Positions 43,595 to 52,688 of a stretch of DNA of 64,000 nt are shown piece by piece. Numbering within the stretch: the first letter of the stretch is position 1; each line of letters starts with the position of its first letter. The notes beneath the pieces were generated by a model. It was not told where the DNA came from. It worked only from the letters and a program-made list of their open reading frames with translations, and searched no databases. The position numbers were made by a program, and so were the translations under genes. This stretch comes from Paenibacillus sp. HB172176. GTDB taxonomy: Bacteria; Bacillota; Bacilli; Paenibacillales; Paenibacillaceae. The stretch is from assembly GCF_011947265.1 (NCBI RefSeq), contig NZ_JAATHD010000002.1, forward strand, positions 62,001 to 126,000, written 5' to 3'.

Positions 43595-44600
43595 CGAAAG
43601 CTTGGTTCGCAAAGGGATGCGGCTGATGTTTCCCTGGAGCAAGTTCGGCGTAGAAATTGCAGGCGAAGCCTCGACTGGCGAGCGAGCTTTGGCGTTTTTG
43701 CAATCTCATCCTGTTCAACTGATGATGACCGATATTACAATGCCCGGGATGTCTGGCCTCGAGTTAATAAAAAAGGCTCAGGAGCGTGATCCCGCGCTGA
43801 AGGTTGTGATCCTCACATGCCATCAGGACTTTGAATTCATTCAGGAAGCGCTTCGTCTCGGGGCCATTGATTATATCGTCAAAACGCAGCTGGAGGAATT
43901 AGATCTCGACGCGACCATGCAGCGGATACTGAGGGCTGTCCGGCAGGATACAACGAGCAGTCATTCAAGCAAGGATTTGCTTGTTCTCGCTCGCACGACT
44001 GCTATTGACGCCAGCAGTGATCTGTTGTGGATCATGGAAGAGGATAGATTCAGCATCTTATTCCGCGCAATAAATGAACTGGAGCAAACGGTCGGCAGCG
44101 ATTCCCATGCTGTTCTCTTCGATATCGCGGAGCGCTTGAAACGCTGCTTTCCGATGTTTGACTGGGGGCGACATCCAGCCCTTCCTAATAGCGGCGGTGC
44201 AGCCGGTTGGCTGCAAGGCATAAGATCGGAGCTGGCCGCCTGGCTAAGAAGCTCCGCTTATTCCGAGGATGTCATACGTGCGATCGTTAAAGCCGTTGAT
44301 CTGATTGCTGAGCGCCCAGGCCAGCATATGAAGCAAAGCGAAATCTGCCAGCTTGTTAATCTGAGCAAAAGCTACTTCAGCACCAGCTTCCGTGATATTA
44401 TGCGGCTGACGTTCAGTCATTATCTTCAAACGGCAAGTCTTTATGCGGCGAAAGAGCTTCTTCTGTCAACGAATCATCCCGTTTATCTTATCGCTGAGAA
44501 AAGCGGTTTTATGGACCAGCGATACTTCAGCAAGCTGTTCAAGGAGCAAATCGGCATGCTGCCAAGCGAATTCAGGCAGCTGCATACAGAGCGTTCCTAA
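43569..44600 (+). CDS. Response regulator with AraC-type DNA-binding domain, YesN type
   Basis: A 343-residue regulator. The receiver domain has the acidic pair in VDDE, phosphorylated Asp55 in MMTDITMPG and the Lys in YIVKTQ. After an unassigned linker, the last 100 residues form an AraC helix-turn-helix pair (KQSEICQLVNLSKSYFSTSF and VYLIAEKSGFMDQRYFSKLFKEQIGMLPSEFRQ in part). The start is TTG 43569 after AAAGGAGTG, overlapping the kinase gene by 26 bases in another frame. It should activate the following sugar operon. Confidence 0.92.
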   Translation: MIQALIVDDESLVRKGMRLMFPWSKFGVEIAGEASTGERALAFLQSHPVQLMMTDITMPGMSGLELIKKAQERDPALKVVILTCHQDFEFIQEALRLGAIDYIVKTQLEELDLDATMQRILRAVRQDTTSSHSSKDLLVLARTTAIDASSDLLWIMEEDRFSILFRAINELEQTVGSDSHAVLFDIAERLKRCFPMFDWGRHPALPNSGGAAGWLQGIRSELAAWLRSSAYSEDVIRAIVKAVDLIAERPGQHMKQSEICQLVNLSKSYFSTSFRDIMRLTFSHYLQTASLYAAKELLLSTNHPVYLIAEKSGFMDQRYFSKLFKEQIGMLPSEFRQLHTERS

Positions 44601-44607
44601 ACCGAAA

Positions 44608-44656
44608 AGGCCCGAAAACGGCAGGCGGCATATCCGCTGCGCGTTTGGGCTTTTTT
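44608..44656 (+). terminator. Terminator after the two-component pair
   Basis: GCCCGAAAACG pairs with CGTTTGGGC, with an inner GCAGGCGG/CCGCTGC stem, followed by six T residues. The transport genes therefore have their own start of transcription. Confidence 0.8.
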
Positions 44657-44841
44657 CGTCTGCCGAAGCAGCAGCCGTGAGAAAGTATTCTTCAAATCGT
44701 ACGATTAATATTTTCTCACGACGCAGCGGAGCGGAAAATATTCAAACGATCTTCAAAATTGAACCTCTCACGGCTAATCGCAAGCGTTTGCTATACTTAC
44801 GCTGCAAGGAAAAAGGATGGTTGAAAGGGGATGTCTGAACG

Positions 44842-46500
44842 TTGAAAGGTAAAAAGGGAATAGCGCTTTTCTTGTCATCCGTTCTCGTTCTTTCGCTGGC
44901 TGCATGCAGCAGCGGCAATAACAGCGGCGCAACACATGAAGAAAACGAGGCTGGCAGCAACAAATCTGAGGATATCGCTTCAATTACGCCTTTAGGGAAA
45001 TACGATCCTCCGATTGAAGTAACGGCCGTTCGAGGAATTACCGAGGGCACCAAGTACAACGAAGGAGAATCGATCGACAACAATGTGTGGTCGAGGGCAT
45101 ACGAGAGCGAGCTTGGCGTGAAGGTGAAGTATTTATGGACAACACCGACAGCCCAATACAACCAGAAGCTTAACATTGCCATCGCTTCCGATGATCTGCC
45201 GGATATTACGCCAGTCAGCGCCTCCCAGCTGAAACGGCTGGTAGAGGATGATGCTCTTGAGGATCTCACCTCTCTTTACGAGCAGTATGGATCCGAACTG
45301 ACCAAAGACATAATGTCTCAGGATGGCGGCAACGCCCTTAAATCCGCGACCTTCAACGGCAAGCTTTACGGCCTGCCGAATATGACCTCCGGTCTTGGAC
45401 AAACTCATGTCCTGTGGGTGCGTACGGACTGGCTTCAGAAGCTCGGGCTGTCCGAGCCCAAAACGATGGATGACGTGATCAAAACCGCCGAAGCTTTCGT
45501 TAAGCAGGACCCTGACGGCAACAATAAAGCCGACACTTACGGTCTGGGCATCAATAAAGATATTTTCGGCTTCTATGCCGGTATGCAAGGCTTCTTCAAT
45601 GGCTTTCACGCCTATCCGAACATATGGGTGAAAGACGCCTCAGGAAAACTGAGTTATGGCAGCACTCAACCTGAAACCAAAGCAGCCTTGCTTAAGCTGC
45701 AGGAGCTCTATAAGCAGGGACTGCTTGACAAGGAGTTCGGCACCAAAGACGCGACTAAAGTAAGCGAAGCTGCCAACGGCGGCAAGCTAGGGTTATTCTA
45801 CGGCTTCTTTTGGAACGCAGGCTGGCTTCAGGACGGGAAAAACGCGGATCCGTCGATGGAGTGGAAGCCGATCTCGATCGTCTCCGTAGACGATGAGCCT
45901 GCTAAAGCCCAAGTGCCTTTTGCAATCAATACGTATTATGTGGTCAAAAAAGGAGCGAAAAATCCGGAAGCAGCCGTTAAGATATTGAACTTCGACTTTG
46001 AGAAGCTTTGGGGCGAAACGGCCCAGCCGGATGTTTACAGCGTGAACAACAACACTGCCATTTTCGAATATGCGCTCCTCTACGGAGAAGCCCCGCGCAA
46101 AAATCTCGACGCCTATCTCAATGTCGTCCAGGCATTGGAAGCGAATTCGCCTTCCAGTCTGAACACAGAGGAAAAAGGCTACTATGACAATATCCTGGAT
46201 TATCGAGCGGGGAACCTTAAGCAGTGGGGAGTTGAACGGATGTATGGACCTGACGGCTCGTTATCAGTCATTGACGGCTATGCCAAAAACGCGCAAATCG
46301 TCGACGACGCTTACTTCGGCGCACCTACGCAAGGGATGACTGACAACAACGCAACGCTTCAAAAACTGCAGTTAGAGGTGTTTACGCGCATTATCATGGG
46401 CGGCTCCATTGACGAATTCGATCAATTTGTTACCCAGTGGGAGGATCTTGGCGGCAATACGATTACCGGAGAAGTGAATGATTGGCAGGCTTCCCAATAA
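44842..46500 (+). CDS. Sugar ABC transporter substrate-binding lipoprotein
   Basis: A 552-residue extracellular binding protein of the large LipO-like group common in Paenibacillus. Signal segment with lipobox SLAAC (Cys22), followed by a Ser/Asn-rich spacer and a family 1 solute-binding fold. The start is TTG 44842 after AAAGGGGATG. It delivers an oligosaccharide to the two permeases encoded next. No ATPase gene lies in the operon, so a shared MsmX-type ATPase elsewhere probably drives transport, as known for such systems in Bacillota. Confidence 0.9.
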   Translation: MKGKKGIALFLSSVLVLSLAACSSGNNSGATHEENEAGSNKSEDIASITPLGKYDPPIEVTAVRGITEGTKYNEGESIDNNVWSRAYESELGVKVKYLWTTPTAQYNQKLNIAIASDDLPDITPVSASQLKRLVEDDALEDLTSLYEQYGSELTKDIMSQDGGNALKSATFNGKLYGLPNMTSGLGQTHVLWVRTDWLQKLGLSEPKTMDDVIKTAEAFVKQDPDGNNKADTYGLGINKDIFGFYAGMQGFFNGFHAYPNIWVKDASGKLSYGSTQPETKAALLKLQELYKQGLLDKEFGTKDATKVSEAANGGKLGLFYGFFWNAGWLQDGKNADPSMEWKPISIVSVDDEPAKAQVPFAINTYYVVKKGAKNPEAAVKILNFDFEKLWGETAQPDVYSVNNNTAIFEYALLYGEAPRKNLDAYLNVVQALEANSPSSLNTEEKGYYDNILDYRAGNLKQWGVERMYGPDGSLSVIDGYAKNAQIVDDAYFGAPTQGMTDNNATLQKLQLEVFTRIIMGGSIDEFDQFVTQWEDLGGNTITGEVNDWQASQ

Positions 46501-46536
46501 AGGTCGCCTCTCCGGCAAGAAAGAGGCGAATAATCA

Positions 46537-47433
46537 ATGAAACGAAAGATCATAAGAGAGCTGCCCTTTCATCTGATGATTTTGCCGGGTTTTGTCCTGG
46601 TGTTCATCTACAGCTACGTGCCAATGGCTGGCATTATCATGGCGTTCGAGAGACTGGTTCCGTCGAAGGGAATGTTTCGATCCCCGTGGGTTGGATGGAA
46701 AAACTTTGAGTATATGCTGCATATGCCCGGGACGCTTGGCGTCCTCGGCAATACCTTCTTCATCGCTGGAATGAAGATGGCCGCTGGCATAGTCGTTCCC
46801 GTCCTGATCGCGCTGTTGCTTAACGAAGCGCGCAATCGACTATTCAAACGCAGCGTACAAACGATTATTTATTTTCCACATTTTTTGTCCTGGATCATAT
46901 TAAGCGGCATCTTTATTGACATTCTTTCTCCGTCAACGGGTCTTGTGAACGAATTGCTCAGCTCGCTAGGCATTCCCGCCATCTATTTCCTCGGAGATCC
47001 TGTCACGTTTCCATTCACGCTTGTATTGACGGACACCTGGAAAGAGTTCGGCTATGGAACGATCGTATATTTGGCTGCTTTAACAAGCATCAATCCGGCT
47101 TTATACGAGGCGGCGTCCATGGACGGAGCAGGGAGAATGCGGCAGACACTGAATGTCACGCTGCCTGCCTTGCTGCCTATGATTGTCTTGATGTCGGTGC
47201 TAAGCCTGGGCAATGTGCTCAATGCTGGCTTCGAGCAGGTATTTAACCTGTATAGCCCTCAGGTGTACAAGACCGGTGACATTATTGATACGCTCGTATT
47301 CCGCATCGGGCTTGAAAATGCCAATTATGGCGTTGCTACCGCCGTCGGGTTGTTTAAATCAGTTGTTTCCTTCGTCATGATCGGCGTATCCTATTTGCTC
47401 GCTTACCGGCTGACAAACTATCGGATTTTTTAG
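46537..47433 (+). CDS. Sugar ABC transporter permease, LplB type
   Basis: A 298-residue membrane protein with six hydrophobic segments. The coupling loop EAASMDGAGRMRQTLNVTLPALLP is the EAA motif that contacts the ATPase. FHLMILPGFVLVFIYSYVPMAGI at the N-terminus is usual for LplB/YtcP-type pairs. The ribosome site is modest (GAGGCG). It lies 36 bases after the binding-protein gene and pairs with the following permease. Confidence 0.9.
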   Translation: MKRKIIRELPFHLMILPGFVLVFIYSYVPMAGIIMAFERLVPSKGMFRSPWVGWKNFEYMLHMPGTLGVLGNTFFIAGMKMAAGIVVPVLIALLLNEARNRLFKRSVQTIIYFPHFLSWIILSGIFIDILSPSTGLVNELLSSLGIPAIYFLGDPVTFPFTLVLTDTWKEFGYGTIVYLAALTSINPALYEAASMDGAGRMRQTLNVTLPALLPMIVLMSVLSLGNVLNAGFEQVFNLYSPQVYKTGDIIDTLVFRIGLENANYGVATAVGLFKSVVSFVMIGVSYLLAYRLTNYRIF

Positions 47434-47449
47434 GAAAAGTGGGGTGACC

Positions 47450-48334
47450 ATGAATAAACATCCTTCGATAAGCAGACGAACGTTTCTCGCATTCAACTAT
47501 TTGTTCTTAACGGCGACAGCCATTGCCTGCTTCTTTCCCTTACTGAATGTGCTGGCCATCTCGTTCAGTTCCAGCGCTGCTGTAAGCGCCGGGAAAGTTA
47601 GCCTTTGGCCCATAGACTTCAATCTAAAATCCTATTCCTTCGTGCTGAGCAAGCCCGAGTTCGGAAAAGCGTTCCTGATCTCCCTGGGGCGATTGGCCGT
47701 CGGCGTTCCGCTTAATATGCTGCTGACCATCTTGATTGCTTATCCTTTGTCCAAGCGAAGCCATGAATTCCGCTTTCGCAACGCCTACGCCTGGTATTTC
47801 GTCGTGACGATGCTATTCAGCGGAGGGCTGATTCCCTGGTACATGACCATTAAGATGACCGGCATTATCGATACGTTCTGGGCTATGATTTTGCCAGGCG
47901 CCGTACCTGTCTTCAACGTCATTCTGCTGCTCAACTTCTTTAAATCATTGCCCGATGAAATGGATCAGGCAGCTCAGATCGACGGGGCCAGCCGGTGGCA
48001 GACTTTATGGAAGGTCGCCGTTCCGCTTTCCGCTCCAGCTGTTGCCACTCTGACGCTGTTCTGCATTGTGACGCATTGGAATTCATGGTTCGACGGCTTG
48101 ATTCTGATGAACAGACCTGACAACTACCCGCTGCAAAGCTATCTTCAAACCGTGATCGTCAATCGGGACCTGTCGCTTATGGCGGCCAGAGACATATTGA
48201 AGTGGGCAGAGGTATCAGATCGGACGTCCAAAGCGGCTCAAGTTTTTGTAGCTGTACTTCCCGTCCTGTTCGTTTATCCGTTCCTGCAGAAATATTTTGC
48301 GGAGGGTATCGTCATGGGCAGTGTTAAAGGTTAA
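47450..48334 (+). CDS. Sugar ABC transporter permease, LplC/YtcP type
   Basis: A 294-residue membrane protein with six hydrophobic segments, the second half of the permease heterodimer. The EAA-like loop is MDQAAQIDGASRWQTLWKVAVPLSAP. GGGGTGACC sits just before ATG 47450. It follows the first permease by 16 bases and is followed by the alpha-galactosidase gene, so one operon. Confidence 0.9.
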   Translation: MNKHPSISRRTFLAFNYLFLTATAIACFFPLLNVLAISFSSSAAVSAGKVSLWPIDFNLKSYSFVLSKPEFGKAFLISLGRLAVGVPLNMLLTILIAYPLSKRSHEFRFRNAYAWYFVVTMLFSGGLIPWYMTIKMTGIIDTFWAMILPGAVPVFNVILLLNFFKSLPDEMDQAAQIDGASRWQTLWKVAVPLSAPAVATLTLFCIVTHWNSWFDGLILMNRPDNYPLQSYLQTVIVNRDLSLMAARDILKWAEVSDRTSKAAQVFVAVLPVLFVYPFLQKYFAEGIVMGSVKG

Positions 48335-48384
48335 CCGCGAGACCTCGTCCCATTCATTTATCAACAGAGGAGTAGAGAGACACG

Positions 48385-49683
48385 ATGACAAAAATCGCAT
48401 TTATCGGTGCTGGAAGCACTATTTTCGTCAAAAATGTAATCGGCGACTGTATACTGACACCAGCGCTTGCCGATGCGCATATCGCATTGCATGATATTGA
48501 TTTGGAACGCTTGAACGAATCGGAGAAGATGCTGATCAACTTAAATCAGAATCTGGGCGGCAAAGCCAAAATCAAGGCTTATGCAGACCGCCGGGAAGCA
48601 CTTAAGGGCGCAGACTACGTAATCAATGCGATTTCCGTCGGGGCGTTCGAACCCGTCATCCGCAGCGATCACGAGATGCCGCGCAAATACGGATTGAAAC
48701 AAACGTATGCCGATACGTTAGGCATGGGCGGCCTATTCAGGGGACTTCGCACGATCGACGTCATGCTGGAGTTCGCACGGGATATGGAGGAGGTCTGCCC
48801 CGACGCATGGTTCTTGAACTATACCAATCCGATGGCCATTCTAACTGGCGCGGTTTTGCGAGAAACGGGTATTAAAGCGGTAGGATTGTGCCACAGCGTG
48901 CAGGTTTGCGCAAAGGAATTGCTGGAGGGACTAGGCATGAGCGCTGAGGATGTGAGGTGGCGCATTGCCGGCATTAACCACCAGGCTTGGCTGCTCGACA
49001 TTACGCGTGGCGGTGAAGATCTGTATCCGGAGATCAAGCGCCGGGCAGCAGCGCGAACAGGACCGCATGATGACATGGTCCGATATGAGATCATGAACAC
49101 TTTTGGTTATTATGTAACCGAATCCAGCATGCACGGAGCCGAATATGTTCCCTATTTCATCAAGAAGGCTTACCCGGAGCTGCTGGAGAAGTACAATATT
49201 CCGACAGAAAATTACAAGAACTGGGGCGACAGCAACAAGCTTTATTGGGAGCAGGCGATGAACGGACTAGTCAATAATAGTTCCGTGACTCATACGCGTA
49301 CGCATGAATACGCCTCATACATCATGGAAGCGATGGAGACGAATATTCCATATAAAATCGCAGGGAATGTGCTTAATACCGGCGGGCTTATATCGAATCT
49401 GCCGGAAGAGGCCTGCGTAGAGGTATCCTGCGTCGTAGACAGTGAAGGGGTGACGCCTACCCGTTTCGGCGCGCTTCCGCCGCAGTTGGCAGCGCTTAAC
49501 CGTACGAATATTAATATGCAGCTGCTCACCATTGAAGCGGCGGTTACGCGCAAGCGCGAGCATATTTATCATGCGGCACTGTTAGATCCGCACACTGGAG
49601 CGGAATTATCTATCGATAATATCAAAGCGCTGGTTGATGAAATGCTTGATGCCAATCAATATTTACTGCCGAATTACCGATAA
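48385..49683 (+). CDS. melA: Alpha-galactosidase, glycoside hydrolase family 4
   Basis: A 432-residue cytoplasmic enzyme of GH4, which uses NAD and a divalent metal for a redox-type hydrolysis. The NAD motif is FIGAGSTIF, and metal ligands are Cys169 in CHS and His199 in GINHQAW. FGALPPQLAALNRTNINMQ near the end is typical. Size matches MelA of Bacillus subtilis. It would split melibiose or raffinose-type sugars taken up by the transporter encoded upstream. AGAGGAGTAGAGAG precedes the ATG. Related GH4 glucuronidases look similar, so the sugar is likely but not proven. Confidence 0.9.
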   Translation: MTKIAFIGAGSTIFVKNVIGDCILTPALADAHIALHDIDLERLNESEKMLINLNQNLGGKAKIKAYADRREALKGADYVINAISVGAFEPVIRSDHEMPRKYGLKQTYADTLGMGGLFRGLRTIDVMLEFARDMEEVCPDAWFLNYTNPMAILTGAVLRETGIKAVGLCHSVQVCAKELLEGLGMSAEDVRWRIAGINHQAWLLDITRGGEDLYPEIKRRAAARTGPHDDMVRYEIMNTFGYYVTESSMHGAEYVPYFIKKAYPELLEKYNIPTENYKNWGDSNKLYWEQAMNGLVNNSSVTHTRTHEYASYIMEAMETNIPYKIAGNVLNTGGLISNLPEEACVEVSCVVDSEGVTPTRFGALPPQLAALNRTNINMQLLTIEAAVTRKREHIYHAALLDPHTGAELSIDNIKALVDEMLDANQYLLPNYR

Positions 49684-49696
49684 TTAATATTCCATT

Positions 49697-49743
49697 CAGC
49701 TAAGCAAGCTGCTGTCGTGCAGGACACGATAACGGCTTGCTTA
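49697..49743 (+). terminator. Hairpin after melA
   Basis: CTAAGCAAGC pairs with GCTTGCTTAG, with a further GTCGTG/CACGAT stem inside. A weak T run follows. Confidence 0.55.
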
Positions 49744-49895
49744 GTTCGTGTATGAATAATTGTAGGATGAATATAGTTACTATATGTCATGTTACCTAGT
49801 GATAATCATTTCACTTCTTTGCAGGCTTTAGCGGAAAGGCTATAATGGAAGTCATCAAATCAAGCCCAATCGAAGAAAGTGAGGCGGCATGCAGG

Positions 49896-50792
49896 ATGGA
49901 AAAAAGACAGTATGGTAAAACCGACATGAAGGTGAGCATACTCGGCTTCGGCGGAGCGGAGATCGGCTTCGAGGGAGTCAGTGCCGAACAGGCGGACAAG
50001 CTGCTCGGAAGCGCACTCGATGCAGGGCTGAACCTCATCGACACGGCGGAATGTTACGCCACAAGCGAGGAATTGATAGGCAAGACGATTCAGCGACGGC
50101 GCGGGGATTATTATCTGTTCACCAAATGTGGCCACGCATCTGGCTTCGAGCAGCCCGACTGGGATCCGGCAATGCTGGAGGCTAGTATCGACCGCAGCTT
50201 GAAGCGTCTGCAGACAGATTATGTCGATGTTGTGCATCTTCACAGTTGTTCTGAGGAGCTGCTTCGTCAAGGCGACGTCATCGACGTGTTGAAACGGGCG
50301 AAAGAGAAAGGAAAGACACGGTACATCGGATACAGCGGCGATCATAAAGCCGCGCTCTACGCCGTGCAGTGCGGAGTTTTCGACTCGCTCGAGACATCAG
50401 TCAACATCGCCGATCAAGAAGCGATTACGTTAACGATTCCGGAAGCGCAGCGGCGGGGCATCGGCGTCGTGGCGAAACGGCCAATTGCGAATGCTGCGTG
50501 GAAGACTGGCAAGAAGCCAGAATCCAGCTATCAACACACCTACTGGGACCGGCTGCAGACACTCGGCTACGACTTTCTCCAAGGCGACTTGAGCGAATCG
50601 ATCGGCACGGCACTCCAATTCACTCTGTCCGTACCGGGCGTGAATGCAGCCATCGTCGGCACGGCGAAGCAGGACCGCTGGACAGAGAATGCCAGGCTAT
50701 TAGAGCAGCACCTGCTGTCGAAAGAGCATTATGAAGCGATTCGTGCTCAGTGGACGGCTAAGATGAAGGAAGATTGGATTGGTCAAGGTTGA
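49896..50792 (+). CDS. Aldo/keto reductase
   Basis: A 298-residue NADPH-dependent reductase. The tetrad residues are visible in DTAECYATSE (Asp, Tyr), LFTKCGH (Lys) and VVHLHSCS (His). The middle lacks part of the usual barrel strand length, making it slightly shorter than the classic 320 residues. It belongs to the YhdN/YajO-like groups. ATG 49896 follows AGTGAGGCGG; an ATG at 49845 is also in frame but lacks such a site. It lies 40 bases before a second reductase, so the two are probably co-transcribed; they are not close duplicates. Confidence 0.88.
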   Translation: MEKRQYGKTDMKVSILGFGGAEIGFEGVSAEQADKLLGSALDAGLNLIDTAECYATSEELIGKTIQRRRGDYYLFTKCGHASGFEQPDWDPAMLEASIDRSLKRLQTDYVDVVHLHSCSEELLRQGDVIDVLKRAKEKGKTRYIGYSGDHKAALYAVQCGVFDSLETSVNIADQEAITLTIPEAQRRGIGVVAKRPIANAAWKTGKKPESSYQHTYWDRLQTLGYDFLQGDLSESIGTALQFTLSVPGVNAAIVGTAKQDRWTENARLLEQHLLSKEHYEAIRAQWTAKMKEDWIGQG

Positions 50793-50832
50793 CATTCTAT
50801 TCATCACGTAATCACGATCGGAGGAATAGCAA

Positions 50833-51813
50833 ATGGAGTATACTTACTTAGGGAAATCCGGTATGAAAGTCAGCAGATTATGTCTCGGAACCATGAACTT
50901 CGGAACCGAAACGGATGAGAAAGAATCTTTCCGGATCTTGGACGCTGCTTTGGATGCAGGAGTTAACTTTTTTGATACTGCAAACGTTTACGGCGGGCAG
51001 GGGAACCGGGGAAGAACAGAGGAAATCATCGGACGCTGGTTCGCGCAAGGCGGCGGTCGCAGGGAAAAGGTTGTTCTGGCTACTAAAGTATACGGGGATA
51101 TGGAAAATCAGGCGGACGGTCCAAACCAACTGCGAGGGTTATCCGCTTACAAAATTCGCCGTCACTTGGAGGAATCGCTCCGCCGTTTGAATACGGATCA
51201 CATTGAACTGTATCAAATGCACCATGTAGACCGCAACGTAAGCTGGGACGAGCTCTGGGAAGCTTTCCAGGTGCAAATAAATCAGGGAAAAATAGGGTAT
51301 GTAGGCTCCAGCAACTTTGCCGGGAGAGATCTGGTAAAAGCGCAATATGAAGCGAAAGCAAGACAAACATTGGGACTTGTTTCTGAACAGCATAAGTACA
51401 GTCTGCTGTGCAGATTACCCGAGCTGGAAGTGCTTCCGGCAGCTTCAGAGCATGGAATCGGCGTCATTGCATGGAGTCCACTGGATGGTGGATTGCTCGG
51501 AGGCAATGCGCTCAAGCCGTCTGGCGGCGCTAGAAGCACGCGCTCGCAGGAGCGTGTGGAAGCTAATCGGGAGAAGCTGGAACAATTCGGCAAGCTGTGT
51601 GCGGAACTCGGCGAGAGCGAATCGAATGTCGCTCTTGCTTGGACATTAATGCATCCTGCCATGACCGCGCCAATTATTGGACCAAGAACCCTGGAGCAAT
51701 TCCAAAATACGCTGCATACGGTCGACATCAAGCTTTCGCAAGAAACGATGAACCGTTTGGACGTCATATTCCCAGGACCTGGAGGCGAAGCACCGAAAGC
51801 TTATGCATGGTAA
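50833..51813 (+). CDS. Aldo/keto reductase
   Basis: A 326-residue member with the full tetrad: DTANVYG (Asp, Tyr), VLATKVYGD (Lys) and LYQMHHVD (His). VGSSNFAGRDLVKAQ and the GPRTLEQFQNTL cofactor region are standard for the YrpG/YghZ-type aldo/keto reductases. CGGAGGAATAG precedes the ATG. Substrate unknown. A strong terminator follows. Confidence 0.9.
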   Translation: MEYTYLGKSGMKVSRLCLGTMNFGTETDEKESFRILDAALDAGVNFFDTANVYGGQGNRGRTEEIIGRWFAQGGGRREKVVLATKVYGDMENQADGPNQLRGLSAYKIRRHLEESLRRLNTDHIELYQMHHVDRNVSWDELWEAFQVQINQGKIGYVGSSNFAGRDLVKAQYEAKARQTLGLVSEQHKYSLLCRLPELEVLPAASEHGIGVIAWSPLDGGLLGGNALKPSGGARSTRSQERVEANREKLEQFGKLCAELGESESNVALAWTLMHPAMTAPIIGPRTLEQFQNTLHTVDIKLSQETMNRLDVIFPGPGGEAPKAYAW

Positions 51814-51827
51814 TGGATATTAATCGT

Positions 51828-51864
51828 ATAAAACGAGGTTGCCGAAATAGGCAACCTCGTTTTG
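51828..51864 (+). terminator. Terminator of the aldo/keto reductase pair
   Basis: AAAACGAGGTTGCC pairs perfectly with GGCAACCTCGTTTT around GAAATA. Confidence 0.85.
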
Positions 51865-51938
51865 TAGTTCGAACTTCTTGAACACATTCGATTGCGATAT
51901 GAGCAACCAATTGAAAGAATAACAGTGGTGGAGATGTC

Positions 51939-51972
51939 TTGATTTTAATATATGTATGCGATATATTGCATA
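51939..51972 (+). promoter_or_regulatory. Promoter and operator of the gntR-ilvD operon
   Basis: TTGATT (51939-51944) and TATATT (51962-51967) with 17 bases between form a promoter. TATGC-GATATATT-GCATA (51955-51972) overlaps its -10 and looks like a site for the GntR protein encoded next. Confidence 0.6.
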
Positions 51973-52002
51973 TAAGGAATTCAAGAAGCGAGGAAAATAC
52001 CC

Positions 52003-52668
52003 ATGCCCGTGCCTAAAAATTTTGTCTCACCTGCAAGGATGTCTGCAAAAGAGAGGGCTCTCTCCCAAATTCAACGATGGATTATCGATGGGACGCTGCA
52101 ACCAGGAGAAAAACTGATCGACGCCGAATTGGCTGAGTCGCTTGGTGTAAGCCGCACTCCGATTCGAGAAGCGTTCCAACTGCTGGAAGTGCAAGGACTC
52201 GTGTCTACTCATCCAGGGAAAGAGACAAAGGTAAAGGAAATTGAGAAGGACGATATCTTCAAGATGTATTCAACAATGGGAGCTCTTCAGGCTTTAGCAG
52301 CTGAAGTTACCGCAAGAGTTATTGTTCCAGAGCAAATCGAGCAACTGCGAGCAATTAATTTAACATTTGCAAGAGCCATAACTAGTGGTCAGGCCTACCA
52401 AGCAATGGAGGTGGATGAACAGTTCCACAACCTGATTGTGGAGCTTTCCGATAATCCTTATGTCGCTTCATTCAGCGCATCGCTTCAGATTCATATCCGG
52501 CGCTTTAAATATGTGTTCTTAAAGCAGCCAATTACGGCGACACAAGCCTCAGTCGATGAGCATGATTCCATTATTGCGGCTTTTGAGAAGAATGATTCTG
52601 ATTCCGCTCAGGCAATGATGAAGCAAAATTTTATCCGTCCGATGATGGAACTGCAACAAATACTTTAA
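52003..52668 (+). CDS. GntR-family regulator, FadR subfamily
   Basis: A 221-residue regulator. The winged helix-turn-helix ([34 protein letters not shown]) is followed by an FCD-type all-helical ligand domain with His in the [10 protein letters not shown] and [13 protein letters not shown] segments, the usual metal-binding positions. GAGGAAAATACCC precedes the ATG. It lies 20 bases ahead of ilvD and so shares its transcript. FadR-type regulators mostly sense sugar acids or other carboxylates. Confidence 0.9.
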   Translation: MPVPKNFVSPARMSAKERALSQIQRWIIDGTLQPGEKLIDAELAESLGVSRTPIREAFQLLEVQGLVSTHPGKETKVKEIEKDDIFKMYSTMGALQALAAEVTARVIVPEQIEQLRAINLTFARAITSGQAYQAMEVDEQFHNLIVELSDNPYVASFSASLQIHIRRFKYVFLKQPITATQASVDEHDSIIAAFEKNDSDSAQAMMKQNFIRPMMELQQIL

Positions 52669-52688
52669 ACAGACAGGAGCGAGGAAAA

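Noticed and set aside
51828-51864. Inverted repeats at several gene ends as insertion sequence ends or CRISPR repeats
   Set aside because: Each is a single hairpin next to a stop codon, without transposase, target duplication or regular spacing; they are terminators.
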